Source: Gari tellinella
Lineage: Eukaryota > Mollusca > Bivalvia > Cardiida > Psammobiidae
Assembly (NCBI GenBank): GCA_922989275.2
Contig: OV277870.1
Location: 23,518,742 to 23,582,741, forward strand
Length of the DNA: 64,000 nt
Reading direction: 5' to 3'
The translations under genes were made by a program, and so were the position numbers. Position 1 is the first letter of the stretch, and the number at the start of each line of letters is the position of its first letter. The notes under the pieces were generated by a model that was not told the origin of the DNA, ran no database searches, and saw nothing but the letters and a program-made list of their open reading frames with translations. Shown here piece by piece: positions 21,448 through 34,000 of this stretch.

Positions 21448-21660
21448 TTAACCCAGTACTCCATAATTATACCTTTTTACAGCAAATATTTTCTTACATT
21501 AGAATAAAATTCCCACATAGGATATCCTTAACACAACAGAAGGCATTTCCAGAGTACATCTTGAAGCAGGTTGAAAGTAAAACAGAATGCTTTACTTTCA
21601 GCCTGCTTTAAGCAAAAACCTATCTTCAACACTTTACATAAGCTACAGGGAAAAGGTTAA
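21448..21660. mobile_element. P1-family MITE with shortened hairpin
   Basis: TTAACCCAGTACTCCATA to AGGGAAAAGGTTAA; the loop is reduced to AACAGAATGCTTTACTTTC. Confidence 0.6.
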
Positions 21661-21759
21661 GACAAATTGAAATTTAAAGTATGATGAAAATAAAACAGAA
21701 ATCTACTTTAGAAGCTTTCTGATTTTACTTTTTTATGTTTATAGAAGAAGCAAACTGCC

Positions 21760-22010
21760 TTAACTCTTTCCTCCCTAAAACTTCAAATGGACAATCCCAG
21801 TTTCCATTTTAGTCTAGTCCATTTCTGACTTTTAAGGGTTGTTTTTGTCAATATTTTGCATTATGACAAACAGAGAATACCCAGATCAGAGGGCTCCTTT
21901 CGGAGCCCTCTGATCTGGGTCTTCACTGTTTGCTTAGGACATGTGTACTATTCACATGTACACTGTTTGAAAAGCACGCCTATATGCGGGACTAGGGTTC
22001 AAAGGGTTAA
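21760..22010. mobile_element. P3-family MITE, complete
   Basis: TTAACTCTTTCCTCCCTAAA to GGGACTAGGGTTCAAAGGGTTAA (last 13 plus TTAA diagnostic); perfect hairpin AGAGGGCTCCTTTCGGAGCC. Confidence 0.75.
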
Positions 22011-22294
22011 CTCAATGACTCCTAAAAACTTCTAATGGACAATTCTAGTTAGCAGTCTAGACCATTTCTCACCATCTACTGGTATTCTGGTAATTTGGTA
22101 ATTTCTGTGAGTTGTGCGACAAGATTTTCCCAATAAAATGCAAAATGACAAAAAGTGCAGATCCAGATCAGAGGGCTCCATATGGAGCTCTCTGATCTGG
22201 GTCTGCACTGTTTGCATAGTACAAGTATTCTCCTCACATGTATACTATTTATAAAGGATGTGTGTGTGTGTGCCAAAATGGTTCAATGGGTTAA
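22007..22294. mobile_element. P3-related MITE sharing a TTAA with its neighbour
   Basis: Starts TTAACTCAATGACTCC, ends GGTTCAATGGGTTAA; hairpin AGAGGGCTCCATATGGAGCT. The TTAA at 22007-22010 serves both elements. Confidence 0.65.
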
Positions 22295-22373
22295 ACTCTA
22301 ACTCAGCCTCCTACTGACCAGCAGTCATAATGTTAATATTTTACTGTACATGTGGGTGTGTATGTATATACTT

Positions 22374-22505
22374 CTGTGTATGTAGATCTAGATCATTTTT
22401 AAAAAAAAAATTTTTTTTGTAAACTTGTTAGATCTACCTCATGTATAATTAGATCTATTTTATATATATATATTTCTTTTAAATGATCTAGATCTACATA
22501 CACAG
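22374..22505. mobile_element. Small inverted-repeat element with AGATCTAGATC ends
   Basis: 25-bp perfect inverted repeats, beginning CTGTGTATGTAGATCTAGAT and complementary at the right end. The AT-only middle contains A10T8 and a TA run. No clear target duplication. Confidence 0.6.
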
Positions 22506-22727
22506 AGGTAACATATATTCAATACAAGCACCTGCATGAGAAACAATGAGTAATTTGGCAATATGTGAACTGAGAGACAAATTAATCATTAACCCATCAA
22601 TGCTAATGGATGCTTCCATTAGGTTATTTGGAAGAGTTTATTTGGGTTTTATATAATGGTAGGCAAGAAATTAATTTTTCATACAGTTGATTAATTACGT
22701 ACATACATAATTTGATTGATATACTGA

Positions 22728-23178
22728 AGTCAAACCTCGATAACTCAAACTAACTATACTCATTACCCCATAAATACACATTTTTATGCCTTTTATTTAT
22801 TCCTCTACTGAAGAAAATAACTCCAATTTGTACAGTCAAAAATATGTACCACTACAAATATTTATATAAATAAATATATAAATTCAAGCAGATTGTAGCT
22901 TAAAGTAGGCTGAAAGTAAAGCAGAATACACCTTAAGGCGTATTCTGCTTTACTTTAAACCTGCTTTAAGTGGTCAACTATCTTCATTACTGGAAACAGG
23001 CTATGGGGTAAAGGGTTAAGTGGTACTTATTCCCATTTCTTGGAATATTTCAATTATTCAACTCACTAGAGTCGAACATATCCATATTTCAAAGTTAAAA
23101 ATGCTAAGCCACGTTTTAACTTTGAAATATAGGAAATTTTGACTTTAAGGAGTTTGAGTTACTAGTATTGAAATTTGA
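22728..23178. mobile_element. D-family element with nested P1
   Basis: Left CTCGATAACTCAAAC and the AACATATCCATATTTCAAAG hairpin half match the D copies at 24083 and 28073. A P1 element occupies 22758-23019. Confidence 0.5.
22758..23019. mobile_element. P1-family MITE
   Basis: CTCATTACCCCATAAATACA to ATGGGGTAAAGGGTTAA; stem-loop GCAGAATACACCTTAAGGCG. The left TTAA is mutated. Confidence 0.65.
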
Positions 23179-23335
23179 ATGTTTTAATAAAGGTGCAGAA
23201 TGGTGAGACACTGTATTTTGTGGCATCAAAGTCGATACTTGCCTTTTTTGTGCTTCAAACATATGTACGTGAAATTTATATATAAACTAGAAAACAGTGC
23301 AGACTCTGTTGAGAATCAACATTTTGTGGTATCTG

Positions 23336-23531
23336 ACAAGGCTCCAGATAAGGGGAGTATTGCAAAAACTAAAATTTTTATTGCTGAATTAAACTCTATG
23401 GTGTCACTACTCATTAGAGTTGTCTCTTCGAGATGATTCTAATGAGTAGTGACTTCATAGGAGCTGGTTCTGAAATGAGTGAGGCAATGATGGATTTATT
23501 CAGTTTACCCATTCTTATCTGGCACCCTGAT
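23336..23531. repeat. H-family MITE
   Basis: AAGGCTCCAGATAAGGGG to TTATCTGGCACCCTG; hairpin CATTAGAGTTGTCTCTTCGA. Confidence 0.6.
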
Positions 23532-23554
23532 GTGATCTTGGTCTACATTGATTG

Positions 23555-23758
23555 TTAACCCTTAGCCTGCCACTCACGACTATAGCTCCATATGCAAACA
23601 GCTTGGATCTGGATGAGACGCCGAGTAACTCGGCGTCTCATCCGGATCCAAGCTGTTTGACACTCGGACAACATTTTCAGCAATTTTGAGCAACTTTGAA
23701 ACTTGAAGCAGACGAGAAATATAGCAGACGACAATTTATTTGGCGGGCTAAGGGTTAA
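23555..23758. mobile_element. P2-family MITE, complete
   Basis: TTAACCCTTAGCCTGCCACT to GCGGGCTAAGGGTTAA, same orientation as 20312-20525 and nearly identical. Confidence 0.8.
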
Positions 23759-24082
23759 TGTAGTACATCCATCAAAGAATGAAGGGTTAATATTAATTAA
23801 TAAGATTACACTATATAAAGTGATCCTTCAATCTAGTCAACTGACATTCTGTATGGAACCATGCTAGAGCATAGTTCGGTACAATCCATCAGTCTACCAG
23901 AATGGCTGATTGTTCTCTGTAGAGGACTGATGATGACCGACATTGGCACTCTCATTAGGGGTGTTGTACCTTAAAGCAACTGCTTATGGAACAGGTATTA
24001 GTGTATAAATTTCTAATTAGTTCTAAGGCATACCCTCATACATTAAGTCACCGTACAAACATAACAAATCTTTTAAATAGAG

Positions 24083-24271
24083 TACTTCGATATCTCGAAC
24101 TTGTTTAACTCGAACTATCCGTTAATTCGACATATGAACTGCATTATTTCATGCTCAGTTAAGTTGAACATACCCATATTTCAAAGTTAAAACGTGGCTA
24201 AGCCACGTTTTAACTTTGAAATACGGGTATGTTAGACAAAACTGACTTCGAAATATCGAAGTTCGACTGTA
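24083..24271. mobile_element. D-family palindromic MITE
   Basis: CTTCGATATCTCGAAC left, GAAATATCGAAGTTCGACTG right; perfect inner hairpin TTTCAAAGTTAAAACGTGGC. TA-flanked. Confidence 0.7.
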
Positions 24272-24514
24272 CATGTATTAAATTAAAGTATATGTTTCAG
24301 TGAAAACAAATAAGCTGTGCTGTGAAAAAATGGGCACACACAAAATGCAGACAGTGTAGAGCTAAGTTCATCAATGACTTTGAACCAGTGGTCAGGGTCT
24401 ACACTCATATGGAAATTGCATTAAGCAACCACCTGTAGCTAATCGGTCTTCAATTTAATGGTTGTTTAACACTTTCAACACCATGGAGTTGTTTAAAATA
24501 TACTCATTACATTT

Positions 24515-24573
24515 GCAAACAGTGTATACCCAGATCAGAGGACTCCCTCTGATCTGGGTATACACTGTTTGCT
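24515..24573. repeat. P3-type hairpin, shortened
   Basis: Perfect AAACAGTGTATACCCAGATC arms with a short AGAGGACTCCCTCT centre; no element ends found. Confidence 0.55.
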
Positions 24574-25134
24574 AATTTAGACCAGTATTGATTAAACAAA
24601 CCCTGAATTCCAAGTATGCTGATTCAGGTTTTGTTACCTAAAAGGTCGGGGAGGATCCACAAGGGAACATTATAACCCACAAGAGTTATTTAGTGTTGAA
24701 ATAGTTAACATCAGATTTGACTGCATATCATTTGATACTAAATTGATAGCATTGATCCCGACAGAACAGCAGGTGTCCAACTGGGAACGGATCTGGACCT
24801 ACACTGAGTGCAAATTACCGAAAGGCCAGTTTCAGTCCATCAAAATACAGTTCAAACCTCAAGAAAGATGACTGCTTTAAGCATAAATGTTTGACTTTTT
24901 AGTAATGATAAATTGATACAGTAAGGCTCTCTAAATGCTACTAACACAAAAGACTCTGATGTTAATAGCCCTTTACCCCATATCCAGTTTCTAGCTTTGA
25001 AGACCAGTGACCACTAAAAGCATTCTGCTTTACTTTCAACCTGCTTAAGTTGTAAACTGTAAATATACTGGAAATGCCTTCAGTGTTTTGTACGGAAAGG
25101 AACTCCAAGGTGGGAACTCTTGATAAGGCATATA

Positions 25135-25380
25135 CAGTGGAGAATCTGTTATTCTTTCCCAATAAACGCGTTTACGCTAAAACTATTATTTGCAGTGCAA
25201 ACAGTTTGGAGCCAGATCAGACGCCGGGTAACCCGGCGTCTGATCAGGCTCCAAACTGTTTGCCACCAAGATAAACATGAAATATCAGAATTGTCCAAAA
25301 GTTGTTCTTTTCTACGTTTTAGTGCTTTGCGTTTGTGTATGTTTGCGTTTAAACGGGAAAGAATAACAGATTCTCCACTG
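25135..25380. mobile_element. P4-family MITE, complete
   Basis: TA-flanked inverted ends CAGTGGAGAATCTGTTATTC and GAATAACAGATTCTCCACTG (perfect 20 bp); hairpin AGTTTGGAGCCAGATCAGAC with GCCGGGTAACCCGGC centre. Confidence 0.8.
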
Positions 25381-25413
25381 TATATCAAGAAATGAGTAAA
25401 GTGACATCAATAG

Positions 25414-25652
25414 TTAACCAATATAAACGCCATTTTACCTCAAATTTTTTACTTCACTAAAGAAAATAGTTGCAATTTATACATTTTAATATATTCAACA
25501 TTAGAAATATTTTCTATATTCTAGAAAATAGAAGCTTAAAGAAGGCTGAAAGTAAAGCTGAATGTGCCTTAAGGCGCCTTCTGCTTTACTTTCAATCTTA
25601 TTTAAGTGGTCTCTCTTCAGAACTAGAAACAGGCTATGGGATGATGGGTTAA
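25414..25652. mobile_element. P1-family MITE
   Basis: TTAACCAATATAAACGCC to ATGGGATGATGGGTTAA with a partly mutated stem-loop. Confidence 0.6.
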
Positions 25653-26301
25653 TTCTTTAGCAGACAATACTGTAAGCCAGGCTAGGGTAAAGACTGCTAT
25701 AAAATCACTTAAGAACCAAGTAAGAAACTTATGCTTATGTTTTCCACCACATTAGCAATGTCAAAGGGAAGTAACTCATACTTTACAAAACTGAGAAAAA
25801 ATGTGTAGTTACCTTCCCTGACCACTGTTGGTCTTCAAGATATTCAGACCCATCATTAATCAAGGGAGGTGATTATATTTCTTCCATCAATAATCAGTTA
25901 TCTAAATGCATGCAAAGGGAGGTAATTCGTGATCACTGATTATCATGAGGGATAGGATGACTATTTGGATAAACAAGGAAAAGTTCCTTTGATTCAGCCA
26001 AATGGACTCTTCCATTTTCTGATTAGTGACCTGTTTATATCGCCTTAAAAGGGAAATATCCCCAATAATAATTAAGATTATGACAAAACAGTGCAGGAGC
26101 CCTCTGATCTGGGTCTACACTGTTTGTAAATTATTCATATATCAGGTTCCAGTATTATAAATTTAAAGATATCACTCTAGTAAGAGACACAAAGGGTGAC
26201 TATCAAAGTCAAACAGAGTGAACCAAAGTGTCCATGTGCCCCTCTCCAAACATCTGTTTAACTATGAAAGTTATTCAGTTTAACTTGTGTTAGGCAGCCA
26301 C

Positions 26302-26847
26302 TTAAAGGGACTTGCAACCGGATTGTGTACTTGTCAAAATAAAATAAAATACTCAAATAAAAGCAAATTTGTGGCATTATTTGGCTTCTGACATTAAAAA
26401 AATATGATCAGTCCAAAAAAAGTCTCAAGAATCGTCACCGAATCTTAGATTTTTAGATATTTTCCATCGTTTTTCTATACCGACTAGTAGACGGTATAGT
26501 TGTTGTTGTTGCTTCTCTACACGGGCTCAGACATAAACACGAGCCGAATTACGAAGTTGTATGCACTTTCGATCGCTACACATTGAAATACGTTAAATGG
26601 ATCCGAGATAAACGGATAGTTCCGTGGTCCATTGGTCTAAGCGGTTTCCCCTATTTTGCCTTCTGTCCGCCAATGCCGGGGCCCCGGGTTCGAATCCCAC
26701 CAGAGACCAATTTTTTTTTTTATTGAAATACATTTTTTTAAACAGAATTTCTTATCCTAAACTAATTCTTTACCATTTATATAAGCGTTTGACACATATT
26801 TACAAATTACTATTTTTAATGCACCATCTGGTTGCGAGTCGCTTTAA
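26302..26847 (+). mobile_element. T-family element with tRNA-like segment
   Basis: TTAA-bounded copy very close to 19617-20160, with the tRNA-like stretch at about 26615-26708 (GTGGTCCATTGGTCTAAGCG, then GGGTTCGAATCCC). Its right TTAA is also the left TTAA of the next P1. Confidence 0.65.
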
Positions 26848-27053
26848 CCCATTCCCCCATAAATATGCCTTTTCACGCCTTGAATTTATTAATCCACTAT
26901 TAAAAGAAAATAGTTCCTTTTAAAACAGTTATGAATATGTGCCATAAGAAATATTTTCTATATCCTATCAGGCACATTTTGCTTTACTTACAACCTGCTT
27001 TAAGTGGTCACCTGTCTTCAAAACTAGAAACAGGCTATGGGGCAAAGGGTTAA
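26844..27053. mobile_element. P1-family MITE lacking its left hairpin arm
   Basis: TTAACCCATTCCCCCATAAA to ATGGGGCAAAGGGTTAA; only the right arm CATTTTGCTTTACTTACAAC remains. Confidence 0.6.
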
Positions 27054-27149
27054 AAGGCCATAAATTAACCGTCCTTTAGACAGAGGGCAGATAAATGCAG
27101 AAAAAAGGTAAAATAGAAAGCTATTTGGTCCAAGGATATAAAATTTCTA

Positions 27150-27270
27150 AGCTGACTTTGAGATCATCTTAAAGCATCTGATTGGTCAGATTTTAGCCTT
27201 GCTCAAGATAGTCCAATAAAATGCTTGAGAACGATCTCAGAATTACCTAAAATGCTTTACAAACTCAGGC
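27150..27270. repeat. CCAAT-bearing palindromic element, diverged
   Basis: GATTGGTCAGATTTTAGCC on the left and a mutated complement around TAGTCCAATAAAATGCTTG on the right. Confidence 0.5.
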
Positions 27271-27471
27271 CTGTTGGAAATTTCTGTTAATCTGCCACCT
27301 GTATTTAAAATGCCTCTGCAAAGAGTGAACACTCTAAAACAAGTTTGATTTTTGAGTTAAGGTACCAACGGGAGGCAATCGAAGAACTGTAAAGGGAGAG
27401 AACAACCGATCCTCTTGATTCTCTGGCTTCACTTTCTGTTGATTTTGATGAGACTCGTCAGAAATAGCAGA

Positions 27472-27890
27472 GCTTCAGATAAAGGGAGTATTTCAAGAAC
27501 CAAAATCCTTATTTCCACATTAAACCCTATTGGTGTCAGTACTCATTTTAATCGTATATTCAAGACACCATAGGATTTGGTGATAAAATAAGTTTTTCAA
27601 AAAAATAAATAAAAAAAATTCTACTTTAAACCATATGGTGTTACTACTGATTTTAAGTGTCTCTTTGAGATGGTTCTAATGAATAGTAACACCATAAGAT
27701 TTGGTGATGAAATAAGTATTTCAAAAAGCAAAATCCTTATTTCTGCATTGAAACATATGGTGTCACCACTCATTTGAATCGTCTCGAAGAGACGATTCAA
27801 ATGAGTAGTAACACCATAGGACTTGGTGATGAGATAAGTGAGAAAATGTTGGATTTGTTCTGTTTATCCCCCTCTCTTATATGAAGCCCT
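27472..27890. repeat. H-family compound with three internal hairpin units
   Basis: Three successive H-type half or full cores (near 27540, 27655 and 27775) between degraded H ends. The last hairpin, CATTTGAATCGTCTCGAAGA, is perfect. Looks like internal tandem duplication of the H core. Confidence 0.55.
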
Positions 27891-27948
27891 ATATTAGGGA
27901 CATATATCCACTGTATTTGTCCAGCTTATCCAGTACTATCTCATTGTC

Positions 27949-28027
27949 TTATTTCTTCCCATGTTTTCCAGGGGGGTCTTTCGCAGAACCAATGTTTTGG
28001 TAGATTTGGCCGTGATCAGGTGGCAAT
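27949..28027 (-). CDS. PTPN11: SHP2-like exon i (last): second C-tail tyrosine and stop
   Basis: Acceptor TTTACAG at 28028-28034. The first base completes the Lys codon AA|A from the previous exon. Encodes [13 protein letters not shown] and then a basic tail ending GKHGKK and TAA (27949-27951). Tyr-Gln-Asn is a Grb2-type pYxN motif, positioned like Tyr580 of human SHP2. Confidence 0.9.
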
Positions 28028-31000
28028 CTGTAAAGAAAATAATCATGGCTCTAGATAACAGCAAGTAAAATACAGTTGAACTTCGATATCTCGAACTCCC
28101 TTAACTCGAACTATCGGATTTGTCAACATATGAATTGCACCATTTCATGCTTGGTTAAGTCTAACATATATCCGTATTTCAAAGTTAAAACGTGGCTAAG
28201 CCACGTTTAACTTTGAAATACGGATATGTTTGACATAACCGAGTTCGAGATATCGAAGTTCAACTGCAGATGGCTTCCTCCGAACACGTGTGTCACCTGC
28301 CAGCAAGCATCAGTCTAACATTCTCTTTCCATAAAAGAAATATCATTTCAAAATCTTCAGTAAAATAGAAGAAATCTGCATAAAATAAAAATATTGAAAG
28401 GGTGATAACGCTAACAATATTGAGGCAATAGTTATTACCCTTGTGCAATACACTTCAACTTGTTAAGCTCTTTCCACAAATGCAGTTTCATATTAAAAGC
28501 TTGGGTGAAGGACAGACAGACAGATGGAAGGATAAACGCCAGAAAAATGATCCCTAAGTGTCACCTCATGCCTACAGCAGGTGACACAAAAATTAACAAT
28601 TTAACCCATTACTTTAAATACACTTTTTACGGCTTTAATTAATGCCTTCACTGAAGAAAATAGTTCCATATTATACATTCAGGAACATTCAGCATAATAA
28701 ATATTTTCAACCTTCTAGCATATGGTAGCTTAACCCTTTACCCCATTGCCTGTTTCTAGTTTTGAAAATAGGTGACCATTTAAAGCAGGTTGAAAGTAAA
28801 GCAGAATTCTGCTTTACTTCCAGCCTGCTTTAAGATATTATCTACTAGGATATAGATAAAAGTTCTTCTCATACATATTCTTGACTATATAAATTGGAAC
28901 TTTCTTCAGTGGAGTGATAAATTAACTCTTTGAGCCCTAGTCCTGCATATCGGCGTGCTTTTCAAACAGTGTACATGTGAATAGTTCACTTGTCCTATGC
29001 AAACAGTGAAGACCCAGATCAGAGGGCTCCAAAAGGAGCCCTCTGATCAGGGTCTTCACTGTTTGTCCCAATGCCAAACATTGACAAAAACAACCCGTAA
29101 AAGTCAGAAATGGACTAGACAAAAATGGAAACTGGAATTGTCCATTTGAAGTTTCAGGGAGGAAAGAATTAAAGGCGTATTTAAAATGGTAATGGGTTAA
29201 GCCTTTTCTCAGGGCCTCCGCTGGCATTCGCATTTGTCGCCAAATGCGAAGAAATTTTCAAAGTGGCGACAAAATTTTAGTTCTGGCGAAATTGATTGCG
29301 ACAAGAAATCTGTAATGTTTCTTTTTTCATAAATGACCTGTATGTATCACACCCGAGGCGCTAATGCGTGTAGAGTTAATTGGTGTAGTACACAAGCCAG
29401 CTCCTTGTGTTACATATGGCAGGTGTCAAAACTCAAACACGCGTACACAATCAACAATTAAAGAATATAGATTCGGCTTATCTCTGTTCCGCCTATCTCC
29501 TATTCTGCTTAAGTAATTGGTTATCCTCAGCGTGATTGACAGATCCAAAGCGTTTAATGTCCAATCAGATTACACCTACATATCTTGAAAGAAGCTACCG
29601 TGAGTGATATTGACACTGTGTGTGCATAAAACTTTACACGGCAGTCTACAATCATTTTCGGAAATAAGCTGCGTAAAGTGGAGATAATATTAGCGTAAAT
29701 CGAGGAATGAGACATTTCTTTCCCCTAAAATAACCATTCCAGATGAGTAATTACCATTTTAAAGACAAAAAAAAACAACAACAAAAAAACAACCGCCCCA
29801 GTTCGAGGCACCGGTGTAACACCGGTGAAGTGCATGTTGGGGGAAAATTGTCTTTGATACGGAGAATAAGAATCGGTAATATTCTCCGAAAATACTGCAC
29901 AAGCGAACCTTTAACATGGATCCAAATCCTCTATTATTTGAATTTACCACATATCCTTGTTAATAATCACGCCGTTAGATACAAACTTCCGAAAATGCAT
30001 ATCGTTTCAAAATGGCGAGAAGCCAATTTTCGGACTTGAGACGCATGTCTTTCCTTGTTTGATTGGTTATTAAAAAGGTATTTCCCAGCATCATTTTTAA
30101 ACAACCAATTAAATTAGACGTTCTATTTCGCTACGAATCAATACAGGGTTGAATGGGTTGTGTGCTTGACAGTTGTGAAATGAACATAACGGCGATACAG
30201 AATACGATTTTCATGGGAGTTTCGGCAAATAAGTAATCAGTAAGTCAACCACGGAATTATCCTAAAATTATTTGATTCCGTGAGTGAACAATAGCTACAA
30301 ATACGCACTGGAATCGAAGAATCAGATATTACTCTATTCGCGGAAAGTAGCGTATGTATCTTTGATTCTCATACATCAGAACCTTCCTCTTTTTCCAGAA
30401 GCCTCACAAAAACGCTTCAGATGTGCTTGCATCATCGCAAACAGCAGTTCCAGTTGGATGTTTAATGACAAGTAGTTGTTTAAAGCAGACTGAGAGTAGA
30501 TTTCTAAATATGAAAAACTTTATTAGGCTTCCCCCTGTCAGGGTGTACTGTACCTTTTCGATGCTTTTTTCACAGGACATTTTATCTCTATGAGGAATGA
30601 GAGTTTGTCACTTTATCAAAAGACATACAAACCTATATTAATCGACTATTGAATAAGGTATATAGGCCTATTGTTGATCTTGAAAAACCGGTGACCGCTT
30701 ACTGCAGGTTAATGTAATGCAGAAAGCTCATTTACATTATTCTGCCACTATCATGTAGCCTACATGTATATAGCAACCAGCCTTTCATGAAATTTGTTAT
30801 GCCCTGGTTTACTGTATTGTTAAAACAAAGGTACCAGTAATGGTTTAAAACAGTATAAATTATAAGGTATATTTTTGGCTCCAACTTTGGATAAAAATTG
30901 GCTCCAACTTTGGCTCCAACTTTTTTCATTTGGCGAAAGTGGTGGCGAAAGTAAACAAGGGCCACTATGGCCCTAAATCGCTCACCTGGTACACCATGGC

Positions 31001-34000
31001 AAACTTGACATATAGTGGCCTAGATTATGACTGGACATGACCCACAATCAACCTTTAGAGTGTAAACAAGATTTTCTTATGATTTGACCTAGTGAACTAG
31101 TTTTTGACCGGACATGACCCATATTCGAACATGACCTAGATATCAATGAGGCAAACATTCTGACCAAGTTTCATTAAGATCCATTGAGATTTGTAGCCTC
31201 TAGAGTGTTAACGAGGTTTTTCTATGATTTGACCTTGTGACCTAGTGTTTGACCGGACATGACCCACATTTGAACTTGACCTAGATATCAATGAGGTAAA
31301 CATTCTGACCAAGTTTCATTAAGATCCATTGAGATTTGTAGCTTCTAGAGTGTTAACAAGGTTTTTCTATGATTTGACCTAGTGACCTAGTTTTTGACCG
31401 GACATGACCCACATTTGAACTTGACCTAGATATCAATGAGGTAAACATTCTGACCAAGTTTCATTAAGATCCATTGAGATTTGTAGCTTCCAGAGTGTTA
31501 ACAAGGTTTGTCTATGATTTGACCTAGTGACCTAGTTTTTGACCGGACATGACCCACATTCGAACTTGACCTAGATATCAATGAGGCAAACATTCTGACC
31601 AAGTTTCATTAAGATCCATTGAGATTTGTAGCTTCTAGAGTGTTAACAAGGTTTTTCTATGATTTGACCTAGTGACCTAGTTTTTGACCGGACATGACCC
31701 ACATTCGAACTTGACCTAGATTTCATCAAGACAAACATTGCCATGAAGTTTCATGAAGATCGGATGAAATTTGTAGGCGCTAGAGTGTTAACGAACAATT
31801 GTGAACGGACGGACAGACGGACGGACGACGGACATTCAGCGATCCTAAAAGCTCACCTTGGCACTTCATGCCAGGTGAGCTAAAAATATCCCAGGGGAGG
31901 CCCTGTTTTCTCCTATGTGTCTCTATCAAGGTCTAAAATGTGACTACAATAAAAACCTCTCTATTGTGACCAATGAAAAGATGACTTATTTGAAAGTTAT
32001 GTTTTAAAGACAGTTCCTGATCTTCTTTCGGTGGTTACACTAAACCAGGTAAAAAAGCATGCAGCCCTGTGCCAATTGTGCTGTTACTTATATCTTGTCT
32101 AGGGATATACTCATCCAAGCGTCTCTTGTGAGGCCCAGACCTTGAATTTTTAGTTTGAATGATAAAACACCTTGAGTGTGAGTATGTCAGGGCCTCTCTA
32201 GACTACTTGAGATTAGTGACATTGGCTAGGCACACTTTACTCCTGCTTTACAGTTACTTACACGCCTACTGAGAACAATGGGGGTGTCCATCAAAGGACT
32301 GAGGAAATGTCTTTAACATACATTGTTCCCTCCCTACAACATCCCAACCAACAACGACTTCCTACTTATAACAATGTTTGCCGCTGCTCCCCCAACAACG
32401 ACTCCCTACTTATAACAATGTTTGCCGCTGCTCCCCCAACAACGACTCCCTACTTATAACAATGTTTGCCGCTGCTCCCCCAACAACGACTCCCTACTTA
32501 TAACAATGTTTGCCGCTGCTCCCCCAACAACGACTCCCTACTTATAACAATGTTTGCCGCTGCTCCCCAACAAATACTCCCTACTTATAACAATGTTTGC
32601 CGCTGCTCCCCCAACAACGACTCCCTACTTATAACAATGTTTGCTGCTGCTCCCCAACAACGACTCCCTACTTATAACAATGTTTGCCGCTGCTCCCCCA
32701 ACAACGACTCCCTACTTATAACAATGTTTGCCGCTGCTCCCCAACAAATACTCCCTACTTATAACAATGTTTGCCGCTGCTCCCCCAACAACGACTCCCT
32801 ACTTATAACAATGTTTGCTGCTGCTCCCCAACAACGACTCCCTACTTATAACAATGTTTGCCGCTGCTCCCCAAACAACGACTCCCTACTTATAACAATG
32901 TTTGCCGCTGCTCCCCAAACAACGACTCCCTACTTATAACAATGTTTGCCGCTGCTCCCCAACAAATACTCCCTACTTATAACAATGTTTGCCGCTGCTC
33001 CCCCAACAACGACTCCCTACTTATAACAATGTTTGCTGCTGCTCCCCAACAACGACTCCCTACTTATAACAATGTTTGCCGCTGCTCCCCAAACAACGAC
33101 TCCCTACTTATAACAATGTTTGCCGCTGCTCCCCCAACAACGACTCCCTACCCTACTTATAACAATGTTTGCCGCTGCTCCCCCAACAAAGACTCCTTAC
33201 TTATAACAATGTTTGCCGCTGCTCCCCCAACAACGACTCCCTACTTATAACAATGTTTGCCGCTGCTCCCCCAACAACGACTCCCTACTTATAACAATGC
33301 TTGCCACTGCTCCCCCAACAACGACTCCCTACTTATAACAATGTTTGCCGCTGCTCCCCCAACAACGACTCCCTACTTATAACAATGTTTGCCGCTGCTC
33401 CCCCAACAACGACTCCCTACTTAAAACAATGTTTGCCGCTGCTCCCCCAACAACGACTCCCTACTTATAACAATGTTTGCCGCTGCTCCCCCAACAACGA
33501 CTCCCTACTTATAACAATGTTTGCCGCTGCTCCCCCAACAACGACTCCCTACTTATAACAATGTTTGCCGCTGCTCCCCAACAATTACTCCCTACTTATA
33601 ACAATGTTTGCCGCTGCTCCCCCAACAACGACTCCCTACTTATAACAATGTTTGCTGCTGCTCCCCAACAACGACTCCCTACTTATAACAATGTTTGCCG
33701 CTGCTCCCCCAACAACGACTCCCTACTTATAACAATGTTTGCCGCTGCTCCCCCAACAACGACTCCCTTCTTATAACAATGTTTGCCGCTGCTCCCCAAC
33801 AAATACTCCCTACTTATAACAATGTTTGCCGCTGCTCCCCCAACAACGACTCCCTACTTATAACAATGTTTGCTGCTGCTCCCCAACAACGACTCCCTAC
33901 TTATAACAATGTTTGCCGCTGCTCCCCAAACAACGACTCCCTACTTATAACAATGTTTGCCGCTGCTCCCCCAACAACGACTCCCTACTTATAACAATGT

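Noticed and set aside
15520..26708. tRNA genes at 15520, 19931 and 26615 (also 12302, 51644 and 53741)
   Set aside because: A and B boxes are present, but acceptor stems do not pair and all sit inside repeats; treated as tRNA-derived repeat parts.
29743..30475. Frames of 98 and 63 codons inside the CAGGGCCTCC element
   Set aside because: No recognisable motif or transposase similarity; both ends arbitrary.
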